Shown here piece after piece: positions 40,330 to 47,803 of a stretch of DNA of 48,164 nucleotides. Under the pieces are notes generated by a model. The model had not been told where the DNA came from. It did no database searches and was given only the letters and a program-made list of their open reading frames with translations. Position 1 is the first letter of the stretch; each line of letters begins with the position of its first letter. This DNA is from Oscillospiraceae bacterium (lineage in GTDB: Bacteria; Bacillota; Clostridia; Oscillospirales; Ruminococcaceae). Made by a program: the position numbers and the translations under genes. The stretch lies in contig CAAEOA010000201.1 in the NCBI GenBank assembly GCA_900757485.1, positions 1 to 48,164 on the forward strand. The letters run 5' to 3'.

Positions 40330-40338
40330 AGGTATAAT
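40310..40338 (+). promoter_or_regulatory. Internal promoter for the antiporter gene
   Basis: TTGACG (40310-40315), a 17-bp spacer and TATAAT (40333-40338), starting within the last codons of the PII-like gene. Confidence 0.75.
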
Positions 40339-40353
40339 AATAAACGCTTTATG

Positions 40354-40384
40354 AAAATCGTGCCGTTTTTACGGCACGATTTTT
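40354..40384 (+). terminator. Intrinsic terminator/attenuator just after the internal promoter
   Basis: AAAATCGTGCCG (40354-40365) pairs with CGGCACGAT plus T-run (40372-40384). It lies about 10 nt after the expected start from the promoter at 40310. It would stop PII-gene transcripts and form a 5'-terminal hairpin on transcripts started here. Confidence 0.75.
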
Positions 40385-40424
40385 GCGGGTAAACCCATAA
40401 TTCCCAGAAAGGAAAATCGTAAAA

Positions 40425-41759
40425 ATGGATTTTAACGTAATGAACATACTTTATGATTGTGCAATCATACTGTTGTGTACAAAACTGCTCGGTATGCTGA
40501 CGCGAAAACTTGGATTGCCTCAAGTGGTCGGAATGATCGTTGCAGGGCTGCTGATAGGACCGGCAATACTGGGACGTTTGATTCCGGGCTTTGGCGGAAT
40601 CATTAATCCGAGCGAAGCTGAAATGGATGTGCTGCAAAGTTTTTCGCAAATAGGAGTCGTTTTTATATTGTTTTCCAGCGGGCTGGAAACTGATTTTAAG
40701 GAGTTAAAACGTAGCGGTGCGGCATCAACCGCAATAGCTGTGGCAGGTGTTGTGGTGCCGACAGCGCTCGGAACGCTTTGTGCGCTGATGTTTATGGGAG
40801 GTCTTGGTCAGGCGGCTGATACCGGAAAATTGATGAATGCATTGTTTGTCGGCTGTATTCTTTCTGCTACCAGTGTGGGAATTACAGTGGAAACACTGCG
40901 GGAACTGGGAAAGCTAAATTCCAAGGTCGGCACTACCATTCTCAGTGCCGCGATTATTGATGATGTGCTGGGCATTATTGTGCTGAGCATTATTACCGGT
41001 GCATCGGGCGGCGGCAATATTGGGATCACGCTGCTGAAGGCGCTGGGCTTCTTCGCTTTTACGATTGGTGCGGGATTTTTGCTGCGCAAATTCTTTCGGT
41101 ATTTGGTCAGAGTTTATCCGCATAAGCGTCGGACCAGTATTTTTGCACTGGCAATGTGCTTCTTTTATGCTTACTGTGCCGAAGAATTTTTCGGGATTGC
41201 GGCGATTACCGGCGCATATATGGCGGGGCTGATGCTCAGCGGGCTGGATGATACTTCTTTTGTTGACCGTAAAGTAATCGTCAGTGGATATATGATATTT
41301 ACCCCGATGTTTTTTGCATATATCGGCATCAGCGCTGATTTCAGCCATTTCCGTTTGTCTGGATTGGTATTTGCATTGGTTTTTGTTGCTTTGGGTGTGG
41401 TTGGCAAGGTGATTGGATGCGGAGGTACAGCTCGTCTTTTCCGTTACAGCGGAAAAGAATCACTGACAATAGGTTGTGGTATGATTGCGCGCGGAGAAGT
41501 CGCGCTTGCTGTTTATGCTACCGGTCAAAGTTTAATTTGTTATGAAAATGGCATCCTTACCGGAATTGATCCGCTGGTTGCGACGATATTTCTGATTGTA
41601 CTGTCTTCGGTATTATGCCCGATTTTGCTCAAACTGTGCTTCAGAAGTCATAATGGAGAGCAGAATGCGCAGGGCGAGCGCAGGGCAACAATCGCTTCGG
41701 AAGCACTTGAAAATGTGATGCACGAGGATATGGCCACAGCTAAAGTCGCCTCACATTGA
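40425..41759 (+). CDS. Cation:proton antiporter (CPA2, NapA/KefB type)
   Basis: 444-aa membrane protein with about 12-13 segments. The core reads KLGLPQVVGMIVAGLLIGPAILG, FSQIGVVFILFSSGLETDFKELKRSG, ILSATSVGITVETLRELGKLNSKVGTTILSAAIIDDVLGIIVLS. The double Asp in IDDVLGI is the ion-binding pair of electrogenic Na+/H+ antiporters, so NapA-like exchange is more likely than K+ efflux. It lacks a C-terminal TrkA-N/RCK domain (it ends in a tail of about 30 residues), so regulation may come from the PII-like partner. The ribosome binding site AGAAAGGAAAATCGTAAAA precedes the ATG at 40425. A terminator follows. Confidence 0.9.
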   Translation: MDFNVMNILYDCAIILLCTKLLGMLTRKLGLPQVVGMIVAGLLIGPAILGRLIPGFGGIINPSEAEMDVLQSFSQIGVVFILFSSGLETDFKELKRSGAASTAIAVAGVVVPTALGTLCALMFMGGLGQAADTGKLMNALFVGCILSATSVGITVETLRELGKLNSKVGTTILSAAIIDDVLGIIVLSIITGASGGGNIGITLLKALGFFAFTIGAGFLLRKFFRYLVRVYPHKRRTSIFALAMCFFYAYCAEEFFGIAAITGAYMAGLMLSGLDDTSFVDRKVIVSGYMIFTPMFFAYIGISADFSHFRLSGLVFALVFVALGVVGKVIGCGGTARLFRYSGKESLTIGCGMIARGEVALAVYATGQSLICYENGILTGIDPLVATIFLIVLSSVLCPILLKLCFRSHNGEQNAQGERRATIASEALENVMHEDMATAKVASH

Positions 41760-41835
41760 TGCTGTTATATTGGGAATCTGTGTTCCTATCGGCAAAAGAC
41801 ACAAGAATATTTTCAGTCACTGTGATGGGATACAA

Positions 41836-41876
41836 AAGAATGGCTGTGCAGTCAAACGACTGCACAGCCATTCTTT
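41836..41876. terminator. Bidirectional terminator between antiporter and EamA gene
   Basis: AAAGAATGGCTGTGCAGTC and GACTGCACAGCCATTCTTT form a perfect 19-bp stem with a 4-nt loop, in the convergent gap. Confidence 0.93.
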
Positions 41877-41915
41877 GATGGATAGTATCTTATAACCGAC
41901 AAAAATTCAGTCGGA

Positions 41916-42803
41916 TTATGATAATCCTTCTTCCTTGGCAGATGCTTTTCTTTTAACAGAAAAGCACTCTCCGCATACAGCACCCCCGATAATCAGTACC
42001 GCCCCCAATATCTGTAATGGGAGCATTTTTTCCGAAAGGAAAATTGCCGCGAATAGAACGGCAGAAAGGGATTCCAAATATCCGCAGATTGCTACTGTTT
42101 GCACAGGCAGACGTTCAATTGATGAGAAGTAAAAATAACAGCCAATGCCTGTGTTAAGTACTCCAAGGATGAAAATCCACATCCAGTCATTGGTATGAAT
42201 TCGGAAAGCAAAGCCGTTTTTGATACCAACAAACAGGGCGACAGTCATACATCCGGATATAAGTTGCAGCACCGAATTCTCTATACCGGTAATATGCTGA
42301 GATTTTTTGTTGGCGATGACCATAACTGCATACATGACAGCTGACATAATACCGCAAAATATACCAAACAGATTGCCGCCGTTTTTAAAAGCATTGCCGT
42401 TAATAAGCAGAATACCAAGCACAACAGCAGCAAAACCGATCATTTTTATTAATGAAAGCTTTTCACGGAAAAGAATCGGTGATGCAATCATGACAATAAC
42501 GGGTCCGCAATAGTAAAGCAAAGAGGAAATACTCACGCCGATTTGTGCGTAAGCTTCATATAAAAACATCCAGCTTGTTCCCATAGCAATGCCGGATATT
42601 ACAATAAGCAGCAAGTCCTTTTTATGATGATGAAAGCTTGGAGTGCGCTTTGTTGCCAAAAAGACCGATATTAAAAACAAACTGCCAATCAAGGTACGCA
42701 GCAGCACAATTTCATAGCTTGTTAGTTTGATATAGCTTGCCACGATGCCGTTGGAGCCGAAAAGCAGCAACGACACTATGTATTTGAAATATGAATTTTT
42801 CAT
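41916..42803 (-). CDS. EamA/DMT-family transporter
   Basis: 295 aa with ten hydrophobic segments in two EamA repeats: YIVSLLLFGSNGIVASYIKLTSYEIVLLRTLIGSLFLISVFLA opens the first, NLFGIFCGIMSAVMYAVMVIANKKSQ the second. Members export amino acids or other metabolites; the substrate is unknown. Weak ribosome binding site (GGTGCTGAAATTATA) before the ATG at 42803. It is divergent from a LysR gene with a 238-bp control region, which suggests LysR control. The basic tail KRKASAKEEGLS is cytosolic. Confidence 0.92.
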   Translation of the reverse strand: MKNSYFKYIVSLLLFGSNGIVASYIKLTSYEIVLLRTLIGSLFLISVFLATKRTPSFHHHKKDLLLIVISGIAMGTSWMFLYEAYAQIGVSISSLLYYCGPVIVMIASPILFREKLSLIKMIGFAAVVLGILLINGNAFKNGGNLFGIFCGIMSAVMYAVMVIANKKSQHITGIENSVLQLISGCMTVALFVGIKNGFAFRIHTNDWMWIFILGVLNTGIGCYFYFSSIERLPVQTVAICGYLESLSAVLFAAIFLSEKMLPLQILGAVLIIGGAVCGECFSVKRKASAKEEGLS

Positions 42804-42997
42804 TATAATTTCAGCACCGTATCAACGTTCTCTGACAAGCAACGTTCCCTCTCTGCCGTTTTTTGCAGTGTTGATTTGAATTCTTTTGGAGCTGTTCTTT
42901 GAATTTCACTGACATATAACATGAATTATTTCACTCTCCTGCTTGATTATTTTACAACGATATTGTATCATAACATTATAAATTACAAAAGCGAATA

Positions 42998-43020
42998 TTT
43001 ATCATATGTAAAATGATAAA
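42998..43020. promoter_or_regulatory. Palindromic operator candidate
   Basis: TTTATCAT-N7-ATGATAAA (42998-43005 and 43013-43020) is a perfect dyad 22 bp upstream of the LysR start, as expected for autoregulation and for control of the divergent EamA gene. The rest of the gap (42804-42997) is AT-rich without a clear feature. Confidence 0.6.
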
Positions 43021-43041
43021 ACCGAATAGGATGAGCGGAAA

Positions 43042-43917
43042 ATGGATAAAAATCTTCAGAAATACATGGCGTTTGTTAAAACGGTTGAGTATGGCAGCTT
43101 TACCAAAGCCGCTGACATGCTGCATTATTCTCAATCCGGTGTCAGTCGTATGATTCATGATCTGGAACAAGAATGGAAAGTAGTCCTTCTGGAACGTGGC
43201 AAAGCAGGCGTCAGGCTGACCGGAGACGGCATCAAAATCCTGCCGCACGCCAAGGCGGTCTGTATGGAGTATGAAAAATTGCAAATGCAAGTTGACGAAT
43301 TGAACGGTTTACGGTCGGGCATGATCCGTATCGGTACATTTTCCAGCGTGGCAACGCATTGGCTTCCGAACATTATCAAGGAATTTCAAAAAGATTATCC
43401 CGGCATTGATTATGAGCTGTTACTTGGTGATTACACCGAAATCGAAGAGTGGATCGCAGAAGGTCGTGTGGATTGCGGTTTCTTGCGGCTGCCCACTGTG
43501 CCTGATTTTGAAACGATTTATTTAGATCAGGATGATCTGAGGGTTATTCTTCCTGAAAACCATCCGCTGGCAGAATGTGACGTTTTTCCCGTTGCAGCGC
43601 TCTGCAATGAGCCTTTTATGTTACTCGAAAAAGGTGCAAAAGCGGAAGTTTCGGAAATATTTGAGAACTGCAATCTGAAACCGCGTGTTCACTTTACAAC
43701 ATGGGATGATTACGCTATTATGTCCATGGTGGAAAGCGGTCTTGGTATCAGTATTCTTCCGGAACTGATTTTAAAACGCATTCCGTATCATATTGTTGCT
43801 AAGAAACTGAGCGTGCCGGCATACCGAAATATCGGTCTGGCTTTACGGGATAGCAAGACGGCGTCTCTGGCTGTAAAACGTTTTATAGAATATCTGGATT
43901 GCAGAAATCCGCAATAG
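43042..43917 (+). CDS. LysR-family transcriptional regulator
   Basis: 291 aa. The N-terminal winged HTH is MDKNLQKYMAFVKTVEYGSFTKAADMLHYSQSGVSRMIHDLEQEWKVVLLERGKAGVRLTGDG. The periplasmic-binding-like effector domain follows (about 90-290: MIRIGTFSSVATHWLPNIIKEFQKDYPGIDYELLLGDYTEIEEWI, then DDYAIMSMVESGLGISILPEL). It is divergent from the EamA transporter, with a dyad in between. It is therefore probably the activator of that exporter in response to its substrate (inference). A strong terminator follows. Confidence 0.95.
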   Translation: MDKNLQKYMAFVKTVEYGSFTKAADMLHYSQSGVSRMIHDLEQEWKVVLLERGKAGVRLTGDGIKILPHAKAVCMEYEKLQMQVDELNGLRSGMIRIGTFSSVATHWLPNIIKEFQKDYPGIDYELLLGDYTEIEEWIAEGRVDCGFLRLPTVPDFETIYLDQDDLRVILPENHPLAECDVFPVAALCNEPFMLLEKGAKAEVSEIFENCNLKPRVHFTTWDDYAIMSMVESGLGISILPELILKRIPYHIVAKKLSVPAYRNIGLALRDSKTASLAVKRFIEYLDCRNPQ

Positions 43918-43924
43918 ACAGTCC

Positions 43925-43958
43925 AAAAGGGCACTGCGCTTTTGCGCAATGCCCTTTT
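43925..43958 (+). terminator. Terminator after lysR, convergent with the FMN lipoprotein gene
   Basis: AAAAGGGCA (43925-43933) and TGCCCTTTT (43950-43958) with inner CTGCGC/GCGCAA pairing; flanks suit both directions. Confidence 0.9.
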
Positions 43959-43990
43959 ATTTGCTTATTATTGTGCGTTTCATCTGTTGT

Positions 43991-44461
43991 TTACTCAGTG
44001 GGAGCATCTACCAAAACAGTATCAGTTTTTCCTTTTGACATATTGCTTTTTAATGCTTCTACCATAGCTTTAAAGTTTTTGGAAGAATTTGTTGCGCCGG
44101 CAACGGTGTCTACCTGGCTGATATCCTGCTTTTCAAGCAGGCTGTCAGCTAACTTTTTAGAGTAATCGGCGGGATAAGTTTCCGCCTTCCCTGCATTCTT
44201 GTTGCCTTCCATCATGCTTTTTTTGTAATCTTCATCCAGGGATTTTTTGTCACCGCTGTCATTTTTGGAATCATAAACAACAGTGTCAAACTTTCCATCC
44301 TTTACAGTGATTTCCACATAGTCGGTCCAACCGTGACTGGCTTCTTTCATTTGAGCGTGATAGGTACCGTCTTTTAAGGTGTTTGAATTACTAGTACATC
44401 CGGCAAATACAGCTGTGATTAAGATTGCTCCCAGAGCAGCAGAAAAAATTCTTTTTTTCAT
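43991..44461 (-). CDS. FMN-binding domain lipoprotein
   Basis: 156-aa extracytoplasmic lipoprotein: signal MKKRIFSAALGAILITAVFAGC with lipidated Cys22, then an FMN_bind domain (LKDGTYHAQMKEASHGWTDYVEITVKDGKFDTVVYDSKNDSG). The flavinylation motif is DTVAGATNSS (118-127), where the Thr124 side chain would carry FMN attached by ApbE; apbE is encoded 0.7 kb away on the other strand. Such proteins pass electrons at the cell surface. The start is the ATG at 44461 with AAAAGGATGGTTATTTT upstream; the longer frame (to 44509) covers leader L4. Confidence 0.9.
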   Translation of the reverse strand: MKKRIFSAALGAILITAVFAGCTSNSNTLKDGTYHAQMKEASHGWTDYVEITVKDGKFDTVVYDSKNDSGDKKSLDEDYKKSMMEGNKNAGKAETYPADYSKKLADSLLEKQDISQVDTVAGATNSSKNFKAMVEALKSNMSKGKTDTVLVDAPTE

Positions 44462-44553
44462 AAAATAACCATCCTTTTCATGTGCTTTTGTTTTCATTCG
44501 GGCAAGCATTGCATGAATAAAAACACGCTTTCTGAATAACCCAAAAACAAAAG
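44462..44553 (-). promoter_or_regulatory. Structured leader L4, diverged member of the shared family
   Basis: On the minus strand CTTTTGTTTT (44553-44544) pairs perfectly with AAAACAAAAG (44494-44485) and encloses a weaker hairpin region. The stem ends 11-12 nt before GAAAAGGATGGTTATTTT and the ATG. The 3' block GCACATG-AAAAGGATGGTTATT resembles that of L2. The 5' AAAAT hairpin is not clear here. Further upstream GTCCGA/TCGGAC (44581-44596) is another hairpin. The rest of the 728-bp gap (44600-45027) is AT-rich and I see no gene in it. Confidence 0.45.
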
Positions 44554-45027
44554 TAAAATTTAACGAGTCTGTTACGGCATGTCCGAAAAATCGGACTTGT
44601 GCAGGATACTGAAATTGAGTACAGTAATCTGTGAATCAATGGGCAAACGACATTTTTACGATAAAAAGCCAGAGAAAATGTTTCTTTGCAGGATGACAAC
44701 AGAAATTTACATATATACAATCAATCAAAACAGCGCCGTTTATATCACAAATAGATTTTGTATAAATCGATTTGTTTTATCTGCGTTGTTTTCAAAAACG
44801 ATTGTAATATATTTATAAAATCATTATATCATAATGCAATACAAATAGTCAATCCATAATGAAATATTCATTTTGTTTTTTTAACTATTCCGTTGCTTCA
44901 TGCTGTAAAACAGCTGACTTTTTTCGGTTTTCGGTCTGCCTAGTAATATTTTATTGGATTTTTAGGTTTTTCTGTAACTATTATTGACAATCCGGTAAAA
45001 TAATGCCTTAGAAATCATTTCTTGTTA

Positions 45028-45057
45028 TTGCATTATATTGTATTTCTGTGATAAAAT
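45028..45057 (+). promoter_or_regulatory. Possible promoter of the apbE-rnf operon
   Basis: TTGCAT (45028-45033), an 18-bp spacer and TAAAAT (45052-45057), leaving a leader of about 125 nt. Confidence 0.5.
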
Positions 45058-45189
45058 AGTATTGTATTGTCAGTAGATGTGATTTTTTACTGCAAAAACG
45101 CGTTGTCGCGGTATTAGTTTGTGTGAAAACTTGCATGATATGCACGGCAATTCATGAGACAGTAAAACTGAAAGGATTATAGAGCAATT

Positions 45190-46272
45190 ATGTCAAAATC
45201 AAAAAACAAATATGTATATCTGATAACGATCCTTTTCGTATTGTTAGCTGCGGCTGCTATCACAACCATAATTGCTTTGAAAAAGCAGGGAAATCAACCG
45301 AAAAAAGTAGAGTACACTGCGGTTTCGGCTGAAAAATTTATGATGGATACTTTTGTGAAACAAACTACTTATGATCAATCGGCAGATGCGAAGCAGAAGC
45401 TGGAAGATATGTTTTCCTACCTGACTGAATTTGAGAAAAAAGTTTCAATGCATTTGTCTGATTCCGAAATTTCAAAGGTCAATAACAGCGCAGGAGTATC
45501 GGCAGTGGCGGTATCGGATGAAACTTACCAATTACTGAAACGCAGTAAAGAACTAAGCCAGCAGTCAAACGGGATTTTTGATATTACTATCGGTCCTTTG
45601 GTAAAGCTTTGGGGGATTACATCGGATTCTCCGCGTGTACCGGAGGATTCTGAAATTAAGAACTATTTGAAACGGGTGGGAATCTCAAAGCTGTCTTTAA
45701 ATGATGAGAAAAAAACGGCAAAGCTTACTAATCCGTATATGGAAATTGATTTAGGTGGAATTGCGAAAGGATATGCCTGTGATTTAGCAAAGAAAAAATA
45801 TCAGGAGCTGGGTTTAGATTCGGGTTTGATTTCTTTGGGTGGAAATGTTTATTCTTTCGGAACAAAGCCGGACGGTACGGCTTTTATTATCGGACTGCGT
45901 GATCCCAGGGGGGAAGATAATGATTTAATGGGAAATCTGACTGCACCCGGCAAGGTGGTTGCAACAACGGGAGATTATGAGCGGTATTTCGAACAGGACG
46001 GAAAGCGATATCATCACGTATTGGATCCGAAAACCGGATATCCGGCTCAGACAGATTTGATAGCGGTGACTATTATTGCTGAAGAAGGGGCTTTAGCGGA
46101 CTTTCTTTCCACCACTTTCTTTATAGCGGGCAAGGAAGCAGTGCTGAAGAATCTTGATAATGATAAATTTGATATCATTGCTGTGGACAAAGAAATGAAG
46201 GTTTATGTTTCAGAGGGAATGAAGCGTAATTTTCAGTTGACGAATAAAGAAAACTACCAGCTGGCAGAATAA
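45190..46272 (+). CDS. apbE: FAD:protein FMN transferase
   Basis: Attaches FMN covalently to Thr or Ser of flavoproteins such as RnfG and RnfD, on the outer face of the membrane. 360 aa. N-terminal anchor KYVYLITILFVLLAAAAITTIIAL. ApbE motifs in order: MDTFVKQTTY, EFEKKVSMHLSDSEISKVN, FDITIGPLVKLWG, MEIDLGGIAKGYA, GLISLGGNVYSFG, RYHHVLDPKTGYPA and ADFLSTTFFIAG (Mg site). It has no lipobox, unlike many ApbE lipoproteins. Ribosome binding site GAAAGGATTATAGAGCAATT before the ATG. First gene of the apbE, NusG-II, Gx transporter, GNAT, rnfC run. Confidence 0.96.
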   Translation: MSKSKNKYVYLITILFVLLAAAAITTIIALKKQGNQPKKVEYTAVSAEKFMMDTFVKQTTYDQSADAKQKLEDMFSYLTEFEKKVSMHLSDSEISKVNNSAGVSAVAVSDETYQLLKRSKELSQQSNGIFDITIGPLVKLWGITSDSPRVPEDSEIKNYLKRVGISKLSLNDEKKTAKLTNPYMEIDLGGIAKGYACDLAKKKYQELGLDSGLISLGGNVYSFGTKPDGTAFIIGLRDPRGEDNDLMGNLTAPGKVVATTGDYERYFEQDGKRYHHVLDPKTGYPAQTDLIAVTIIAEEGALADFLSTTFFIAGKEAVLKNLDNDKFDIIAVDKEMKVYVSEGMKRNFQLTNKENYQLAE

Positions 46273-46306
46273 TCCTGTCGAAAGGAAACACAAACGAGGA
46301 ATGACG

Positions 46307-46714
46307 ATGAAGAAAGAGGACAGTCTTGACGGTCGTATCTTTTTCCGCAGGTCAGATATTGCAGTAGTGGCAATCATACTGTTTGTTGCGTTAGGTATTT
46401 GGGGATGGGTGATGTTTGCTCCGCAGCCGGAAAGCAAAAACATTGAAATTATTTGCGACGGAAAATTAACGGAAACGATTGCGCTCCCTGCTGATGACGA
46501 TATCATTGCACTCGGTGAGGACGAGCATGTCAAGCTGGAATTAAAGGATAATCAAATTCGCTTTTTAGAAACGGACTGTCCTGATAAAATTTGTGTCAGA
46601 ACCGGTTTTATCAGCAAGGTTGGGCAATCGGCAGTTTGTCTGCCCAATCGCATTGTAGTCAAAATCACCGGCGGAAACGGAAATGAAACCGGTGTAGACG
46701 GGATTGCCGGATAG
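46307..46714 (+). CDS. NusG domain II-containing protein
   Basis: 135 aa: one N-terminal membrane segment (SDIAVVAIILFVALGIWGWVMFA) and an external NusG-II domain with CPDKICVRTGFISKVGQSAVCLPNRIVVKI. The two-cysteine pattern CPDKxCV...CLPNR is the family mark. Proteins like this accompany apbE and rnf genes in Clostridia, and their exact job is unknown. The start is the ATG at 46307, 6 nt after GAGGA; the ATG at 46301 abuts the ribosome binding site. Confidence 0.9.
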   Translation: MKKEDSLDGRIFFRRSDIAVVAIILFVALGIWGWVMFAPQPESKNIEIICDGKLTETIALPADDDIIALGEDEHVKLELKDNQIRFLETDCPDKICVRTGFISKVGQSAVCLPNRIVVKITGGNGNETGVDGIAG

Positions 46715-46748
46715 AAGAAAACACTTTCCGGAAAGGCGGGTGCCAGCG

Positions 46749-47267
46749 ATGAAGAAGATACAATATATTACGACAATGGGACTTTTTTTTGCATTGGCAT
46801 TGGTGCTTTCGGCTTTGGAGGGACTGCTTCCTCCCATGCCGTTTCTTCCCCCCGGCGTTAAACTGGGACTTTCCAATATTGTTACCATGTATTGTCTGTT
46901 ATATTTAGGAGCCGGTTCTGCTTATGCGGTGGTGGTGCTTAAGTCAGCTTTTGTATTCATTACCAGAGGTGCAACTGCTTTTTTTATGAGCTTTTGCGGC
47001 GGTTTGGCTGCGGTTACGGTAATGGTGATTTTGCTATTGCCGAAACGATATCCGGTTTCCGTTTTTTTAATGAGTGTTTCAGGAGCCGTTTGTCATAATT
47101 TGGGACAGTTGGCTGTTGCAGTAATGCTGATTGGCGGTTTTGCGGCATTTGCTTATTTGCCGATTTTGTTGATTTCCGGAGTAGTGATGGGGACGGTAAC
47201 AGGAATTGTGATGAAAACAGTTTTGCCGGCAATCGGCAAATTGAATTTATCCAAAAACGGAACATGA
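46749..47267 (+). CDS. Gx transporter family/heptaprenyl diphosphate synthase component I-like
   Basis: 172-aa membrane protein with about five segments. ITTMGLFFALALVLSALEGLLPPMPFLPPGVKLGLSNIVTMYCLLYLGAGSAYAVVVLKSAFVFITRG is the hallmark of the Gx/HepI family, often annotated as component I of heptaprenyl diphosphate synthase but resembling ECF S components in its PPGVKLGLSN motif. It stands between the NusG-II protein and RnfC, its typical place in Clostridial rnf operons. The ATG at 46749 is 14-16 nt after GGAAAGG, with GGCGGGTG closer; the 46704 start overlaps the upstream gene and is rejected. Confidence 0.88.
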   Translation: MKKIQYITTMGLFFALALVLSALEGLLPPMPFLPPGVKLGLSNIVTMYCLLYLGAGSAYAVVVLKSAFVFITRGATAFFMSFCGGLAAVTVMVILLLPKRYPVSVFLMSVSGAVCHNLGQLAVAVMLIGGFAAFAYLPILLISGVVMGTVTGIVMKTVLPAIGKLNLSKNGT

Positions 47268-47292
47268 AGTGAGGAAAAGGAAATATTTACTT

Positions 47293-47754
47293 GTGGATTG
47301 GAAAATCAGAGCTTATCAAAGATCGGATGTCCGTGAAATTATGCAGTTATTTTGGGACACCGTGCACACTGTTAATCGGGCAGATTACAGCGAGCAGCAA
47401 TTAGATGCATGGGCGCCGAAAACGATGGCAGTGAAACAGTGGGAAAATTCACTTGCAGTACATCATAGTATTGTGGTAGAATATAACGGTACGATTATAG
47501 GGTTCGGAGATATCATCTTGACGGGATATCTGGATCGGCTGTATGTTCATAAAGATTATCAGCGGATGGGAGTCGGCACCGCGATTGCCGACCGTCTGGA
47601 GCAATATGCGGCAGATTGCAGGATACCGGTGGTTACTACCGACGCTTCTATTACTGCAAAACCGTTTTTTGAAAAGCGCGGATATCGAACGGTCAGAGAA
47701 CAAACGGTGATACGTTGCGGTCAAGCACTGAAAAATTACAGGATGGAACTTTGA
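47293..47754 (+). CDS. GNAT-family N-acetyltransferase
   Basis: 153 aa beginning at GTG 47293 (DWKIRAYQRSDVREIMQLFWDTVHTVNRADYSEQQLDAWAP). This N-terminus matches a known PhnO-like GNAT subgroup better than the frame's earlier GTG at 47269. AAAAGG lies about 13 nt upstream. Motif A is LDRLYVHKDYQRMGVGTAIADRLEQYA, and the C-terminal part is TDASITAKPFFEKRGYRTVREQTVIRCG. Substrate unknown. It is 25 bp after the Gx gene and 49 bp before rnfC, so it is an insertion into an otherwise standard rnf gene order. Confidence 0.9.
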   Translation: MDWKIRAYQRSDVREIMQLFWDTVHTVNRADYSEQQLDAWAPKTMAVKQWENSLAVHHSIVVEYNGTIIGFGDIILTGYLDRLYVHKDYQRMGVGTAIADRLEQYAADCRIPVVTTDASITAKPFFEKRGYRTVREQTVIRCGQALKNYRMEL

Positions 47755-47803
47755 AAACAGGATCATAAATTTGAATGAACAGATAGAAAGGTGAACATAG
47801 AGC

